Source: Oxalobacteraceae bacterium (lineage in GTDB: Bacteria > Pseudomonadota > Gammaproteobacteria > Burkholderiales > Burkholderiaceae_D). Taken from it: a stretch of DNA of 64,000 nucleotides. Under the pieces are notes generated by a model that worked only from the letters and a program-made list of their open reading frames with translations, made no database searches and had not been told where the DNA came from. The position numbers and the translations under genes were made by a program. Within the stretch, counting starts at the first letter, position 1; every line of letters begins with the position of its first letter. This document shows positions 35,869-45,488 of the stretch, piece by piece. The DNA is taken from positions 1-64,000 of the forward strand of contig CANFLV010000015.1 in the NCBI GenBank assembly GCA_947448025.1, in the 5' to 3' direction.

Positions 35869-36639
35869 TCAAAGGGTCTTTATCCGCGCAACCATTTCTG
35901 CGCCGAAGGCGATATAAGCTTGCGCGCCCTTTGACGATGGATCGAAGTTCACGCCCGGCATGCCGTAGGACGGTGCTTCAGCGAGGCGCACATTGCGCGG
36001 AATGATGGTGCGGAAAACCTTGTCGCCAAAATGTTGCTCCAGTTGCGAGGAAACTTGCTGTGACAAGGTCATGCGCGTATCAAACATCACGCGCAATAGG
36101 CCAATGATCTTCAGATCAGGATTCAGTTTTGCGTGCACTTTTTTGATGGTATTAACGAGGTCCGATAAACCTTCGAGCGCGTAGTATTCACATTGCATCG
36201 GAATGATGACGCCATTGGCCGCACACAAGCCATTGAGGGTCAGCATTGAGAGGGCCGGCGGACAGTCGATCAGCATGAAGTCGTATTCGCCATCGACATC
36301 CGCGAGCGCATCTTTCAAGCGTTTTTCACGATTGTCCAGCTCGACCATTTCCACTTCAGCGCCAGCCAGTTCGCGATTCGCTGGCAAGACATCAAAGCGG
36401 CCTGTCTCGGAGTGGATGCGCACCGTCTTGACGTCGGACATGCCGAGCAATACTTCATAGATCGAGGCCTTCAACTCGGCCTTGTTAATACCAGCGCCCA
36501 TAGTCGCATTGCCTTGGGGATCAAGATCAACCAACAAGACGCGCTGACCGAGCTTGGCCAGACCAGCCGCCAGATTGACGCTCGTGGTGGTCTTTCCGAC
36601 CCCACCTTTTTGATTCGCGACACAAAAAATTCTAGCCAT
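35869..36639 (-). CDS. parA: Chromosome partitioning ATPase ParA
   Basis: 256-residue deviant Walker ATPase. KGGVGKTTTS is near residue 11, followed by DLDPQGNAT and DCPPALS, the complete ParA/Soj set. The protein lacks an N-terminal DNA-binding extension, as expected for a chromosomal type. It works with ParB and parS to segregate origins. Confidence 0.96.
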   Translation of the reverse strand: MARIFCVANQKGGVGKTTTSVNLAAGLAKLGQRVLLVDLDPQGNATMGAGINKAELKASIYEVLLGMSDVKTVRIHSETGRFDVLPANRELAGAEVEMVELDNREKRLKDALADVDGEYDFMLIDCPPALSMLTLNGLCAANGVIIPMQCEYYALEGLSDLVNTIKKVHAKLNPDLKIIGLLRVMFDTRMTLSQQVSSQLEQHFGDKVFRTIIPRNVRLAEAPSYGMPGVNFDPSSKGAQAYIAFGAEMVARIKTL

Positions 36640-36698
36640 AAGTTTCTTTTAGTCCGTCTTTAAATTAAGGCCGCAGCCTCGCGAATAACATCTTGTTT

Positions 36699-37238
36699 TT
36701 AGGGTTGCTGCCGGGTTTTGACCAGCGCCGCTGTGTCATAGCCCTGCTTTGCCAGTCGCTGCACAATTTCCTGATACTGGGTGTCCGTCATGGTGCGCTT
36801 GCGTGACAAGATCCAAAGATACTTATGGCTTGGTTCACCGACAGCGGCAGTGGAATAATCGGTCGCCAGATCCAGTACCCAATAATCACCCCAGACCGAC
36901 GGCAACCAGGACAGCCAGACTGGTGCAAAGCGGACTTTGAGCTTGGCGTTGCTTGCGGCATCGACGATCTGTGCCCGCCCAATCGCCGAATCGCTACTTC
37001 CGTCGGCTTTCAGGCAGCGGTTAATGACATCGATCTGACCGTCATCACGTTGCACATATTCAGCACTCACATTGGCGACACATTGCGTCTGGAAGCGATT
37101 CGGCAAGCGCGCGATTTCGAACCAGCTGCCGCTGTAACGCACGAGGTCAACCCGCGCAACCGGCTGAACCTGTTGCGCGCCGGCCGCGCAGGTAAGGGCC
37201 AACAAGGCGACACTCAACAGTCGGCGAGCGAGCCTCAT
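36699..37238 (-). CDS. Lipocalin family protein (Blc-like)
   Basis: 179-residue exported protein with a signal peptide ([20 protein letters not shown], cleaved near AAGA). The lipocalin motif [16 protein letters not shown] is followed by [20 protein letters not shown], and ILSRKRTM is the third conserved region. Blc-type proteins bind fatty acids or lysophospholipids in the envelope. Unlike E. coli Blc there is no lipobox Cys at a clear site. It is inserted between rsmG and parA, and its ATG overlaps the rsmG stop by 4 bases, so it is coupled to that gene although functionally unrelated. Confidence 0.88.
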   Translation of the reverse strand: MRLARRLLSVALLALTCAAGAQQVQPVARVDLVRYSGSWFEIARLPNRFQTQCVANVSAEYVQRDDGQIDVINRCLKADGSSDSAIGRAQIVDAASNAKLKVRFAPVWLSWLPSVWGDYWVLDLATDYSTAAVGEPSHKYLWILSRKRTMTDTQYQEIVQRLAKQGYDTAALVKTRQQP

Positions 37239-37897
37239 TGCGCAGCCCGTGCCATGAAAATCAGATGGCGCTCGGCATCCAGTCCCGGCACTTTCAATGG
37301 CTGAACGGATGTCACCTGCCAGGTAGCCGGCAAGGCAGCTATTTCCTGTTCTGGCAATACGCCTTTCATGGCAATGAACTGACCATCGGGTGCGAGCAAA
37401 TGACCGGACCAGTTCACGAAATCAGCCAACTCGGCAAAAGCGCGCGAAGTAATCACATCGAAGGGCGTAGGCACGCGTAATTGCTCAACTTTCATTGTGT
37501 ATATTGAAACATTCTTCAAGCCCAGTTCGACCTTCGCCTGCGTCAGGAAAGCCGTCTTCTTATGCACGGTATCGATCATTGATACGCGCAACTCCGGCCG
37601 AGCTTCCAACGCCCAAATGGCCAGCACCATGCCGGGCAAGCCGCCACCGGCGCCGACATCAAGCACATTGTGCGCATGCCCGAATGCAGGGACGGCCGCC
37701 AGGGAATCAAGTATGTGCTGGGTCAACATTTGTACCGGATCGCGCACGGCGGTCAGGTTATAGACCGCATTCCATTTTGTCAGCAGGCCGACATAATCAA
37801 TCAACAGGTTGATCTGATTGTCACTGAGCGTAATCGGCATGCCACGCACACCCTCACTCAGCAGGCGGGTCAACAAAGGACGGTCAAATTCACGCAT
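37235..37897 (-). CDS. rsmG: 16S rRNA m7G527 methyltransferase
   Basis: 220-residue SAM methyltransferase modifying the 530 loop of 16S rRNA. SAM-binding [16 protein letters not shown] near residue 73, [13 protein letters not shown], and the catalytic region typical of RsmG are all present. It starts two bases past the mnmG stop; the pair is the classical gidA-gidB unit. Confidence 0.95.
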   Translation of the reverse strand: MREFDRPLLTRLLSEGVRGMPITLSDNQINLLIDYVGLLTKWNAVYNLTAVRDPVQMLTQHILDSLAAVPAFGHAHNVLDVGAGGGLPGMVLAIWALEARPELRVSMIDTVHKKTAFLTQAKVELGLKNVSIYTMKVEQLRVPTPFDVITSRAFAELADFVNWSGHLLAPDGQFIAMKGVLPEQEIAALPATWQVTSVQPLKVPGLDAERHLIFMARAAQ

Positions 37898-37899
37898 GT

Positions 37900-39837
37900 T
37901 CAGGCCGCCACTTCGGTGTCAGGTGTTGCGCTTGAAAATCCCTTGAAGCCACCCTTTTTCAAATGCACGAGCAAGAGTGAAATGGCCGCAGGCGTCACAC
38001 CAGAAATCCGCGACGCCTGACCCAAGGTTTCAGGCCGGTGCTTATGCAGCTTTTGGCGAACCTCAAACGACAGTGCCTTGACCTCAAGGTAATCGAACTC
38101 TTGTGGCAATTTCAGGTTTTCATAGTGCTCATGACGCTCTACTTCCTTGGCCTGGCGATCGATATACCCGGCGTATTTCAGTTGAATTTCGATCTGTTCC
38201 TTGATCGCTTCATCGCTGACGCCCGGACCAGCGAGCCATTGTCCATCGATGCCTTGCAAACTCATCAGGCTGTCATAGCGGATATTTGGGCGACGCAAAA
38301 GGTCAGCCAAAGCATATTCATGGTCGATAGCCTTGCCAAGCACACGCTCGGCTTCTGCTGCTGCGAGGATGCGCGGATTGACCCAGGTGGATTTCAAGCG
38401 TTCAAGCTCGAGCGCCACGGCTTCACGTTTGGCTTCGAATCGCTGCCATTGCGCATCGCCGACACAGCCGAGCTTGCGGCCGATTTCGGTCAGGCGCATG
38501 TCGGCATTGTCTTCTCGCAGGCTCAGGCGATACTCGGCACGGCTGGTGAACATCCGATACGGTTCTTGCACACCTTGAGTAATCAGGTCATCAACCAGCA
38601 CGCCAAGGTAAGCTTCGTCGCGACGTGGCGTCCACGATTCTCGCCCCTGCGTCAGTAATGCCGCATTCAAGCCAGCCAGCATGCCTTGTGCTGCCGCTTC
38701 TTCGTAACCTGTGGTGCCATTGATTTGGCCCGCGAAAAACAGTCCTTGCACCAGCTTGGTTTCCAGCGAAGCCTTCAAGCCACGTGGATCAAAGTAGTCA
38801 TATTCAATCGCATAGCCGGGACGCAGGATGTGCGCACTTTCCATGCCGCGCATGGAGCGCACGAGCGCCAGCTGCACATCGAATGGCAGGCTGGTGGAAA
38901 TCCCGTTCGGATAAATTTCGTGCGTCGTCAAGCCTTCCGGCTCGAGGAAAATCTGGTGTGAATCCTTGCCGGCGAAACGATGGATCTTGTCTTCAATCGA
39001 GGGACAGTAGCGTGGCCCTACCCCTTCAATGACGCCGGTGTACATCGGGCTGCGGTCGAGGCCGGCGCGAATGATGTCATGGGTTTGCGCATTCGTATGC
39101 GTGATCCAACAAGGCATTTGCTTTGGATGCATAGCCACTGAGCCCATGACAGAAAATACTGGAATCGGATCGAGATCACCCGGTTGTTCCTGCATGACGG
39201 AATAATCAATCGTGCGACCATCAATGCGCGGTGGCGTGCCTGTCTTCAGGCGACCTTGCGGCAGCTTCAACTCTTTGAGCCTGGCCGACAATGAAATCGC
39301 CGGTGGATCACCCGCGCGGCCGGCGGAATAATTTTGCATGCCGACATGGATTTTACCGTCGAGGAAAGTACCTGCGGTCAGCACTACCGCGCGACTGCGG
39401 AATTTCAAACCAATCTGGGTCACCGCGCCAACAACACGATCGCCCTCCACCATCAAGTCGTCCACTGCCTGCTGGAATAACCACAGATTCGGCTGATTCT
39501 CCAGTCGTGCACGGATCGCCGCTTTATACAAGATGCGGTCAGCTTGCGCCCGTGTTGCGCGCACGGCCGGCCCTTTTGAAGAGTTCAGGATACGAAATTG
39601 AATGCCCGCCTCGTCCGTCGCAATCGCCATCGCGCCGCCCATGGCGTCGACCTCTTTGACGAGATGACCTTTGCCGATACCGCCGATGGAAGGATTGCAG
39701 GACATCTGCCCTAGCGTTTCGATGTTATGCGTGAGCAGTAATGTTTTTTGCCCCATACGTGCGGACGCAAGCGCCGCTTCGGTACCGGCATGTCCACCGC
39801 CAACAACAATGACATCGAATTCTGTAGGATAGAACAT
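37900..39837 (-). CDS. mnmG: tRNA uridine-5-carboxymethylaminomethyl modification enzyme MnmG
   Basis: 645-residue flavoenzyme that with MnmE modifies wobble uridine 34. The FAD motif [17 protein letters not shown] is at residues 8-24. [19 protein letters not shown] is the strongest family signature, with [11 protein letters not shown] later. Normal length. First gene of the leftward mnmG-rsmG-lipocalin-parA-parB run; promoter at 39904-39933. Confidence 0.97.
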   Translation of the reverse strand: MFYPTEFDVIVVGGGHAGTEAALASARMGQKTLLLTHNIETLGQMSCNPSIGGIGKGHLVKEVDAMGGAMAIATDEAGIQFRILNSSKGPAVRATRAQADRILYKAAIRARLENQPNLWLFQQAVDDLMVEGDRVVGAVTQIGLKFRSRAVVLTAGTFLDGKIHVGMQNYSAGRAGDPPAISLSARLKELKLPQGRLKTGTPPRIDGRTIDYSVMQEQPGDLDPIPVFSVMGSVAMHPKQMPCWITHTNAQTHDIIRAGLDRSPMYTGVIEGVGPRYCPSIEDKIHRFAGKDSHQIFLEPEGLTTHEIYPNGISTSLPFDVQLALVRSMRGMESAHILRPGYAIEYDYFDPRGLKASLETKLVQGLFFAGQINGTTGYEEAAAQGMLAGLNAALLTQGRESWTPRRDEAYLGVLVDDLITQGVQEPYRMFTSRAEYRLSLREDNADMRLTEIGRKLGCVGDAQWQRFEAKREAVALELERLKSTWVNPRILAAAEAERVLGKAIDHEYALADLLRRPNIRYDSLMSLQGIDGQWLAGPGVSDEAIKEQIEIQLKYAGYIDRQAKEVERHEHYENLKLPQEFDYLEVKALSFEVRQKLHKHRPETLGQASRISGVTPAAISLLLVHLKKGGFKGFSSATPDTEVAA

Positions 39838-39903
39838 GGCGCGCCTGTCTGATAAATGACGAATGATACTAAGTTCGGATCCGGACCCTGTTCCGGAGGC
39901 GAG

Positions 39904-39933
39904 ATTATAAAGTCTTTTGTCCGTTCATTTCAC
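39904..39933 (-). promoter_or_regulatory. Probable promoter of mnmG-rsmG-parAB
   Basis: On the minus strand, -10 TATAAT (39904-39909) with an 18-base spacer to GTGAAA (39928-39933). The perfect -10 lies 67 bases from the mnmG start; the -35 is moderate. The two parS palindromes lie upstream of this promoter, where bound ParB could affect it. Confidence 0.7.
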
Positions 39934-39966
39934 CTATTCGACTTTACAACATCAATTCAGCCGAAT

Positions 39967-39982
39967 TGTTTCACGTGAAACG
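39967..39982. promoter_or_regulatory. parS site 1
   Basis: TGTTTCACGTGAAACG, one base off the consensus chromosomal parS TGTTTCACGTGAAACA. The 14-base core is a perfect palindrome. It lies in the 240-base gap between mnmG and the TSUP gene. Confidence 0.93.
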
Positions 39983-40046
39983 GTGCAATTGCGCTGTCCA
40001 GCATGGCAAAAATCCAGCGCCACGGCGATAGCGCATACACACCGAC

Positions 40047-40062
40047 TGTTTCACGTGAAACC
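40047..40062. promoter_or_regulatory. parS site 2
   Basis: TGTTTCACGTGAAACC, with the same perfect 14-base core as site 1, exactly 80 bases downstream. It ends 16 bases before the TSUP stop codon. Confidence 0.93.
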
Positions 40063-40077
40063 TTCCCCTCGCCGGAA

Positions 40078-40842
40078 TTATTTAAGGAACGCGTCGTAAG
40101 TGGTCTTGATTATCAATGCCGAAACAACAAGGAGAAAGATTTGCCGCACAAAAGCAGTGCCATGTTTGATCGCGAGTCGACTACCAATGAGCGAACCAGC
40201 CACATTGCACAACGCCATCAGCGCACCAATTTGCCATAACAAATGCCCGCTATAACCGAACCAAAGCAAGGCCGCACAATTGCAGGCGACGTTGACGACC
40301 TTGGCCACAGCCGACGCCCCAAGAAAATCAAACCCAAAAAAACGCACGAACAGGAATACCAGGAAGCTTCCCGTGCCAGGTCCAAAAAAACCATCATAAA
40401 ATCCGATCGCCGCGCCGACGCCAATAGCGATCAGCTTTTCTTTTAAGCCATCATGGGCTGGTGCATGGATACTCCCGAAATCCTTGCGCATGAGCGTATA
40501 AAAGAACACGGCGATCAGCACGAAAGGCAATAATTTGCGCAAAAAATCAGGCGGAATATGCGTCACCGTCCACGCGCCACAAAACGAGAGCAGGAAAGCG
40601 GCGCAAGCAGCAGGCGCCGCCGTACTCCACTGCACTTTAACCTGCCGCGCATAATTAATAGCTGCCGCCGCAGTTCCCCAGACGCCGGCCAGCTTACTGG
40701 TGCCAAGCAACGTCGCCGGCACCGTGTTCGGCAAGGTCGCGAACAAGGCCGGGAGCTGGATCAAGCCGCCGCCGCCAACAACGGCATCCACCAACCCTGC
40801 AAACAAGGCAGCCACGCCTAACACCGCATATTCAGTCATCAT
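40078..40842 (-). CDS. TSUP family permease (TauE/SafE, YfcA-like)
   Basis: About 254 residues with eight predicted membrane segments. The paired motifs GLVDAVVGGGGLIQLPAL and GFYDGFFGPGTGSFLVF are the two repeats of the sulfite/sulfonate-type exporter family. Substrate unknown. The start is uncertain: ATG codons at 40842 and 40839 both fit, and neither has a strong ribosome binding site. Divergent from the alcohol dehydrogenase gene. Confidence 0.87.
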   Translation of the reverse strand: MMTEYAVLGVAALFAGLVDAVVGGGGLIQLPALFATLPNTVPATLLGTSKLAGVWGTAAAAINYARQVKVQWSTAAPAACAAFLLSFCGAWTVTHIPPDFLRKLLPFVLIAVFFYTLMRKDFGSIHAPAHDGLKEKLIAIGVGAAIGFYDGFFGPGTGSFLVFLFVRFFGFDFLGASAVAKVVNVACNCAALLWFGYSGHLLWQIGALMALCNVAGSLIGSRLAIKHGTAFVRQIFLLVVSALIIKTTYDAFLK

Positions 40843-40950
40843 GGATCTGTCTTGCCGCGTGATGCGCAGCTCTGTCATAAAACGAATTGCACATTTTACC
40901 CTCCGCCCTGCAGCATACGATTGTTACAATATGGAAAAACAGGAGACTTC

Positions 40951-42108
40951 ATGAACAATTTCAGCTTTAGCACCGTGCCCCATCTCGTTTGTGAAATTGG
41001 CGCAGCAGCGCGCCTCGGTGAATTGGTGCGCCAGCACTTCCCTGCCGCCCGTCATGCACTCATCGTTACTGATGCCGGTTTCCTCAAAACAGGCTTGGTC
41101 GATACGCCGCTTGCAAATCTGCAGCTGCAAAATATTGCTGTGAGTATTTTTTCAGACGTGGTCGCCGATCCGCCGGAAGCAGTCGTATTGGCCGCAGTCG
41201 CTGATGCGCGCGCCAAACAGGTCGATCTCGTCATCGGTCTCGGCGGCGGCAGTTCTATGGACGTTGCCAAACTCATCGCTGTATTGACAGGCAGCGCGCA
41301 ACCGTTGACGTCCATGTATGGCATCGGCAATGTCACAGGTACGCGCCTGCCTCTGGTGCAAATTCCAACGACCGCCGGTACAGGTTCCGAGGTGACGCCA
41401 ATCGCCATCGTCACCACAGGTGAAACCACCAAGATGGGCGTCGTCGCGCCGCAACTTTATGCAGATCTGGCGATCCTTGATGCGAGTCTCACCATCGGTC
41501 TGCCTGCCAAAGTAACAGCCGCAACCGGTATCGACGCCATGGTGCATGCAATCGAAGCCTATACCAGCAAGCACAAGAAGAATCCCCTGTCCGACATGCT
41601 CGCACGCGAGGCCCTGTCCCTGCTGGCAAATAACCTTGTCGCCGCCTGTGAAGACGGCGAAAATCTCGCAGTCCGCCAAGCAATGTTGCTCGGCTCTATG
41701 CTGGCGGGGCAGGCGTTTTCGAATGCGCCAGTTGCGGCAGTCCATGCCCTGGCCTATCCCATAGGCGGCATCTTCCATGTGGCGCATGGTCTTTCGAATG
41801 CGCTGGTATTACCGCACGTCTTGCGCTTTAACCTGTCACATGCAACGGCACTCTATGCCGAGCTCGCCGCGATCATCGCGCCACAGGCACAGGGCAGCGA
41901 AGAAGCGCGCGCGAATGCCTTGATCGACCGTTTGGTCGCGAAAGCACAGCGGGTTGGCATCGAGACACATCTGACGCAAGTCGGCATCGTCGCGGCAGAT
42001 CTCGACCGGCTCGCCGAGGATGCAATGAAACAGACTCGCCTGCTGGGTAATAATCCACGCGAGCTCACCTTTGCCGATGCGCGAGCTATTTATGCGGCTG
42101 CGCTATAA
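40951..42108 (+). CDS. Iron-containing alcohol dehydrogenase
   Basis: 385-residue group III alcohol dehydrogenase. The NAD-binding GLGGGSSMDVAK is near residue 93, PTTAGTGSEVTP near 138, and the iron-ligand region HAIEAYTSKHKKNPLSD with VAHGLSNALVLPHV follows. These are typical of broad primary-alcohol enzymes such as Fe-ADH and 1,3-propanediol types. Substrate not defined. The start at 40951 has AGGAGACTTC directly upstream; the longer frame is dismissed. Followed by a terminator at 42139. Confidence 0.92.
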   Translation: MNNFSFSTVPHLVCEIGAAARLGELVRQHFPAARHALIVTDAGFLKTGLVDTPLANLQLQNIAVSIFSDVVADPPEAVVLAAVADARAKQVDLVIGLGGGSSMDVAKLIAVLTGSAQPLTSMYGIGNVTGTRLPLVQIPTTAGTGSEVTPIAIVTTGETTKMGVVAPQLYADLAILDASLTIGLPAKVTAATGIDAMVHAIEAYTSKHKKNPLSDMLAREALSLLANNLVAACEDGENLAVRQAMLLGSMLAGQAFSNAPVAAVHALAYPIGGIFHVAHGLSNALVLPHVLRFNLSHATALYAELAAIIAPQAQGSEEARANALIDRLVAKAQRVGIETHLTQVGIVAADLDRLAEDAMKQTRLLGNNPRELTFADARAIYAAAL

Positions 42109-42138
42109 GATGTTTTTTTAACAATTTTAGCCGTATAA

Positions 42139-42171
42139 AAAAGCCTTCCAGTTTTAAGCGGGAAGGCTTTT
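42139..42171. terminator. Bidirectional terminator between the alcohol dehydrogenase and liv genes
   Basis: 11-bp stem AAAAGCCTTCC/GGAAGGCTTTT with an 11-base loop and T run on the plus strand; A residues on the other side allow it to end the leftward liv operon too. Confidence 0.9.
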
Positions 42172-42193
42172 TTGTTTGACAGACGCTCTAATG

Positions 42194-43174
42194 TTATGGC
42201 GCGTTAGATCCAGCCGGACGACCCACACGCGCCAGGATTTCACCAACAATCCCGCGCCGGAATGCCAGCACGCAGACGATGAAGATCAAGCCGATCACGA
42301 TCGTCACTGACTCGCCTATCGTATTAAACCACTCTATGCCAGTCAACCCGGCAAGACCAGTACCGATATCACCGAGCTTGTTTTCCAGCGCAATAATGAC
42401 CACCGCACCGACGATAGGACCAACCAGTGTTCCCAGACCACCAACCAACGTCATCAGAACCACCAGGCCCGACATCGACCAGTGCACATCGGTCAGCGTT
42501 TCGAAGCCAAGTACCAGCGTCTTGGTAGCGCCAGCAAGGCCGGAAAGGGCCGCTGAGAGCACGAACGCAAGCAACTTGTACTTGTCAACGTCATAGCCCA
42601 ATGAAATCGCTCTGGGCTCGTTCTCCTTGATCGCCTTCAGTACCTGACCAAACGGTGAGTGCACGGTACGCAAAATCAGCGCATACGCAGCCAGTGCAAT
42701 CACCAGCACGACGTAATACATCGTGAAATCGCTGCTCAGGTCGAAAGCGCCAAAAAGCTTACCGCGCGGTACGCCTTGCAAGCCATCTTCACCGCCCGTG
42801 AACGGCGCCTGCAGGAAAACGAAAAACAGCATTTGTGCCAATGCCAGGGTAATCATTGTGAAATAAATCCCCTGCCGGCGAATCGCCAGCAAACCCATCA
42901 GTAACCCGATTACCGACGCAGCAACGACGCCAGCAAGTACACCGATTTCGGGAGTCATTCCCAATCCCTTGATCGCATAACCAGCAATATAACCAGCTCC
43001 GCCAAAGAACGCAGCATGACCAAACGAGAGCAGGCCGGTAAAACCGATCAACAGGTTAAAAGCACAGGCGAACAAGGCGAAGCACAAGAGCTTCATCAGG
43101 AACACCGGATACACGTAGAACGGCAGGGCCAGCGCAAGCGCGATTACAACGCCGTAAGCAGATTTTTTTAACAT
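42194..43174 (-). CDS. livM: Branched-chain amino acid ABC permease LivM
   Basis: Inner-membrane permease of about 326 residues with many membrane segments. NLLIGFTGLLSFGHAAFFGG is the conserved LivM motif, and a second family motif, GLAGATKTLVLGFETLTDV, is further on. The ATG at 43174 has GGAG eight bases upstream and is preferred to a GTG at 43183. Last gene of the liv operon, 15 bases after livH. Confidence 0.93.
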   Translation of the reverse strand: MLKKSAYGVVIALALALPFYVYPVFLMKLLCFALFACAFNLLIGFTGLLSFGHAAFFGGAGYIAGYAIKGLGMTPEIGVLAGVVAASVIGLLMGLLAIRRQGIYFTMITLALAQMLFFVFLQAPFTGGEDGLQGVPRGKLFGAFDLSSDFTMYYVVLVIALAAYALILRTVHSPFGQVLKAIKENEPRAISLGYDVDKYKLLAFVLSAALSGLAGATKTLVLGFETLTDVHWSMSGLVVLMTLVGGLGTLVGPIVGAVVIIALENKLGDIGTGLAGLTGIEWFNTIGESVTIVIGLIFIVCVLAFRRGIVGEILARVGRPAGSNAP

Positions 43175-43188
43175 CGTAGTCACTCCGC

Positions 43189-44073
43189 TTATTGTTCTTT
43201 GCCGAACAAGCCGGCTGGACGAATCATCAGGACGATGGCCATGAGGATAAATACCACCGTGGCTGATAACTGCGGATAAAAAACCCGCGTCAGGCCTTCA
43301 ATAATGCCTAGACTCAGACCGGTGACAATTGAACCCATGATCGAACCCATGCCGCCGATCACGACCACGGCAAAGACCGTGATGATCAGGTTCGAACCCA
43401 TCAAGGGCGAGACCTGAATCACAGGCGCGGCGAGTACGCCGGCAAAACCCGCCAGCGCAACACCGAAACCATAAGTCAGTGTCACCATCAGCGGCACGTT
43501 GATGCCAAAGGCTTCGACGAGCCGCGGATTTTCCGTGCCAGCCCGCAGGTAGGAGCCGAGCTTGGTCTTTTCAATCACGAACCAGGTCGTGAAACAGACC
43601 ACAAGGGACGCCACCACGACCCATGCACGATAATTCGGCAAGAACATGAAACCAAGATTAGTCGCGCCCGCCAAAGCTTCCGGCACCGAAAACGGCTGGC
43701 CGGAAACGCCATAAATCGAGCGGAATATCCCTTCGAGCATGAGCGTAATACCGAAGGTCAGCAACAAGCCGTACAGGTGATCCAGTTTATAGAGCCAGCG
43801 CAGCATGGTCTTTTCAATCACGATGCCGAAGGCACCAACGACCAATGGCCCGACGACGAGCATGACCCAGTAATTGAGGCCGAAGTAAGTCAGCCCCATC
43901 CAGGCAGAAAACGCACCGAGCATATACAGCGCGCCATGCGCAAAATTGATCACATTGAGCAGGCCAAAAATCACAGCGAGACCCAAGGACAACATGGCGT
44001 AAAACGAACCATTGACGAGGCCAAGCAAAAGCTGGCTCATCATGGCTTGCAGGGGAATACCGAATATTTCCAT
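43189..44073 (-). CDS. livH: Branched-chain amino acid ABC permease LivH
   Basis: 294-residue inner-membrane permease. LLGLVNGSFYAMLSLGLAVI and INFAHGALYMLGAF are the classical LivH opening. The later GFGVALAGFAGVLAAPVIQV is also conserved. Follows livK after a 136-base gap with a stem-loop. Confidence 0.94.
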   Translation of the reverse strand: MEIFGIPLQAMMSQLLLGLVNGSFYAMLSLGLAVIFGLLNVINFAHGALYMLGAFSAWMGLTYFGLNYWVMLVVGPLVVGAFGIVIEKTMLRWLYKLDHLYGLLLTFGITLMLEGIFRSIYGVSGQPFSVPEALAGATNLGFMFLPNYRAWVVVASLVVCFTTWFVIEKTKLGSYLRAGTENPRLVEAFGINVPLMVTLTYGFGVALAGFAGVLAAPVIQVSPLMGSNLIITVFAVVVIGGMGSIMGSIVTGLSLGIIEGLTRVFYPQLSATVVFILMAIVLMIRPAGLFGKEQ

Positions 44074-44170
44074 GACAAATTCTGGAAGAGTTCACCGCCG
44101 GAACCATCACGGCAATGACAATACAAAGAAGGGCCGCGCAGCAGACACGCGTAAATTCAAAGGCAAATTA

Positions 44171-44195
44171 CCGTGCCCGGTTCGCCCAGGCACGG
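44171..44195 (-). terminator. Stem-loop between livK and livH
   Basis: 7-bp stem CCGTGCC/GGCACGG with an 11-base loop, 15 bases past the livK stop. No clear T run follows, so it probably acts by partial termination or as a 3' stabiliser of livK mRNA, giving more binding protein than permease. Confidence 0.6.
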
Positions 44196-44209
44196 CAACA
44201 TGACTCAGT

Positions 44210-45418
44210 TTATTTCCAGGCTACGCATTTCGATTCAGCTTTCGTGGTGAACGCTTCTTCGCCAGGAATCTTTGCTGCGACTTTGTAGTAATCCCAAGGG
44301 TACTTGGATTCCGACAGGGCCTTGACTTGCATCAGGTACATTTCATGGATCATGCGACCGTCAGGACGGATATAACCGCCTGTGGCGTACATGTCATTGA
44401 TCTTGGTCGCCTTCATTTTCTCGAGGACTTTTTCCGGATTATCGGTACCTGCGGCCTTGACGGCATTGAGGTAAGTCAGCGTCGCGGAATAGTCTGCTGC
44501 CTGCAGACTCGACGGCATCTTCTTCATTTTTTCGAAATAACGACGTGACCACTTGCGCGATACATCGCTCTGATCCCAATACCAGCTGTCGGTCAGGTAC
44601 ATGCCCTGCGTCAGTGGCAAAGTCAGCGAATGGACATCGTTGATGAACATCAGCAAACCAGCCAACTTCATGGTCTTCGTCACGCCAAATTCATTCGCCG
44701 CTTTAATCGCATTGATCGTGTCGCCGCCGGCATTGGCCAGACCAAGAATCTGCGCCTTGGATGACTGTGCCTGCAACAGGAAAGAGGAAAAGTCAGACGC
44801 TGACAAAGGATGACGCACTGCGCCGACGACGGTGCCGCCGTTGGCTTTGACGACATTTGCAGTGTCACCTTCAAGCGACGCACCGAATGCATAATCGGCA
44901 GTCAGAAAGTACCAGCTCTTGCCGCCTTGTTTGACGACTGCAGCACCAGTGCCTTTGGCCAGCGCCACGGTATCGTAAGCATAGTGAACAGCGTAAGGAT
45001 TACAGTCTTCATTGGTCAGACGAGCCGAGCCGGCGCCGATCGCGACAAAGAGCTTTTTCTTTTCCAGCGCAACTTTTGTCATCGCCAGATTAGTGCCGGA
45101 ATTGGTACCGCCGATGAGCATGTCTACGCCCGCCTGGTCAAACCACTCACGCGCTTTCGAAGCAGCGATATCGGCCTTGTTCTGATGGTCCGCGCTGACG
45201 AATTCGATTTTCTTGCCCAATACCGTGCCGCCAAAATCGGCAATGGCCATCTTGATGGCTTCAACACCACCCTGACCGTCGATATCCGAATACAGGCCTG
45301 AAATATCGGTGATGAAGCCGATCTTCACTGTATCGCCAGACACTTGCGCCGAAGCGGATCCGGCCAGGCCCAATGCCAGTGCCGTGGAAATTGCGAGTGT
45401 CATCGTTTTAATTTTCAT
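44210..45418 (-). CDS. livK: ABC substrate-binding protein, LivK family
   Basis: 402-residue periplasmic receptor. The signal peptide MKIKTMTLAISTALALGLAG is cleaved near ASAQ. The mature protein begins VSGDTVKIGFITDISGLYSD, the family opening; GTNSGTNLAM and FGASLEGD follow. The ligand could be a branched-chain amino acid, an amide or an aromatic acid; family alone does not decide. The ATG at 45418 has an acceptable signal peptide, and the longer frame adds a Cys-rich leader that is probably not used. Confidence 0.92.
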   Translation of the reverse strand: MKIKTMTLAISTALALGLAGSASAQVSGDTVKIGFITDISGLYSDIDGQGGVEAIKMAIADFGGTVLGKKIEFVSADHQNKADIAASKAREWFDQAGVDMLIGGTNSGTNLAMTKVALEKKKLFVAIGAGSARLTNEDCNPYAVHYAYDTVALAKGTGAAVVKQGGKSWYFLTADYAFGASLEGDTANVVKANGGTVVGAVRHPLSASDFSSFLLQAQSSKAQILGLANAGGDTINAIKAANEFGVTKTMKLAGLLMFINDVHSLTLPLTQGMYLTDSWYWDQSDVSRKWSRRYFEKMKKMPSSLQAADYSATLTYLNAVKAAGTDNPEKVLEKMKATKINDMYATGGYIRPDGRMIHEMYLMQVKALSESKYPWDYYKVAAKIPGEEAFTTKAESKCVAWK

Positions 45419-45488
45419 GTCTTCTCCGTTGGTTTTACACTTATTACATTTGATTTTTTCGGTCTTGCAAACTGCTTGGTCACCCTGC

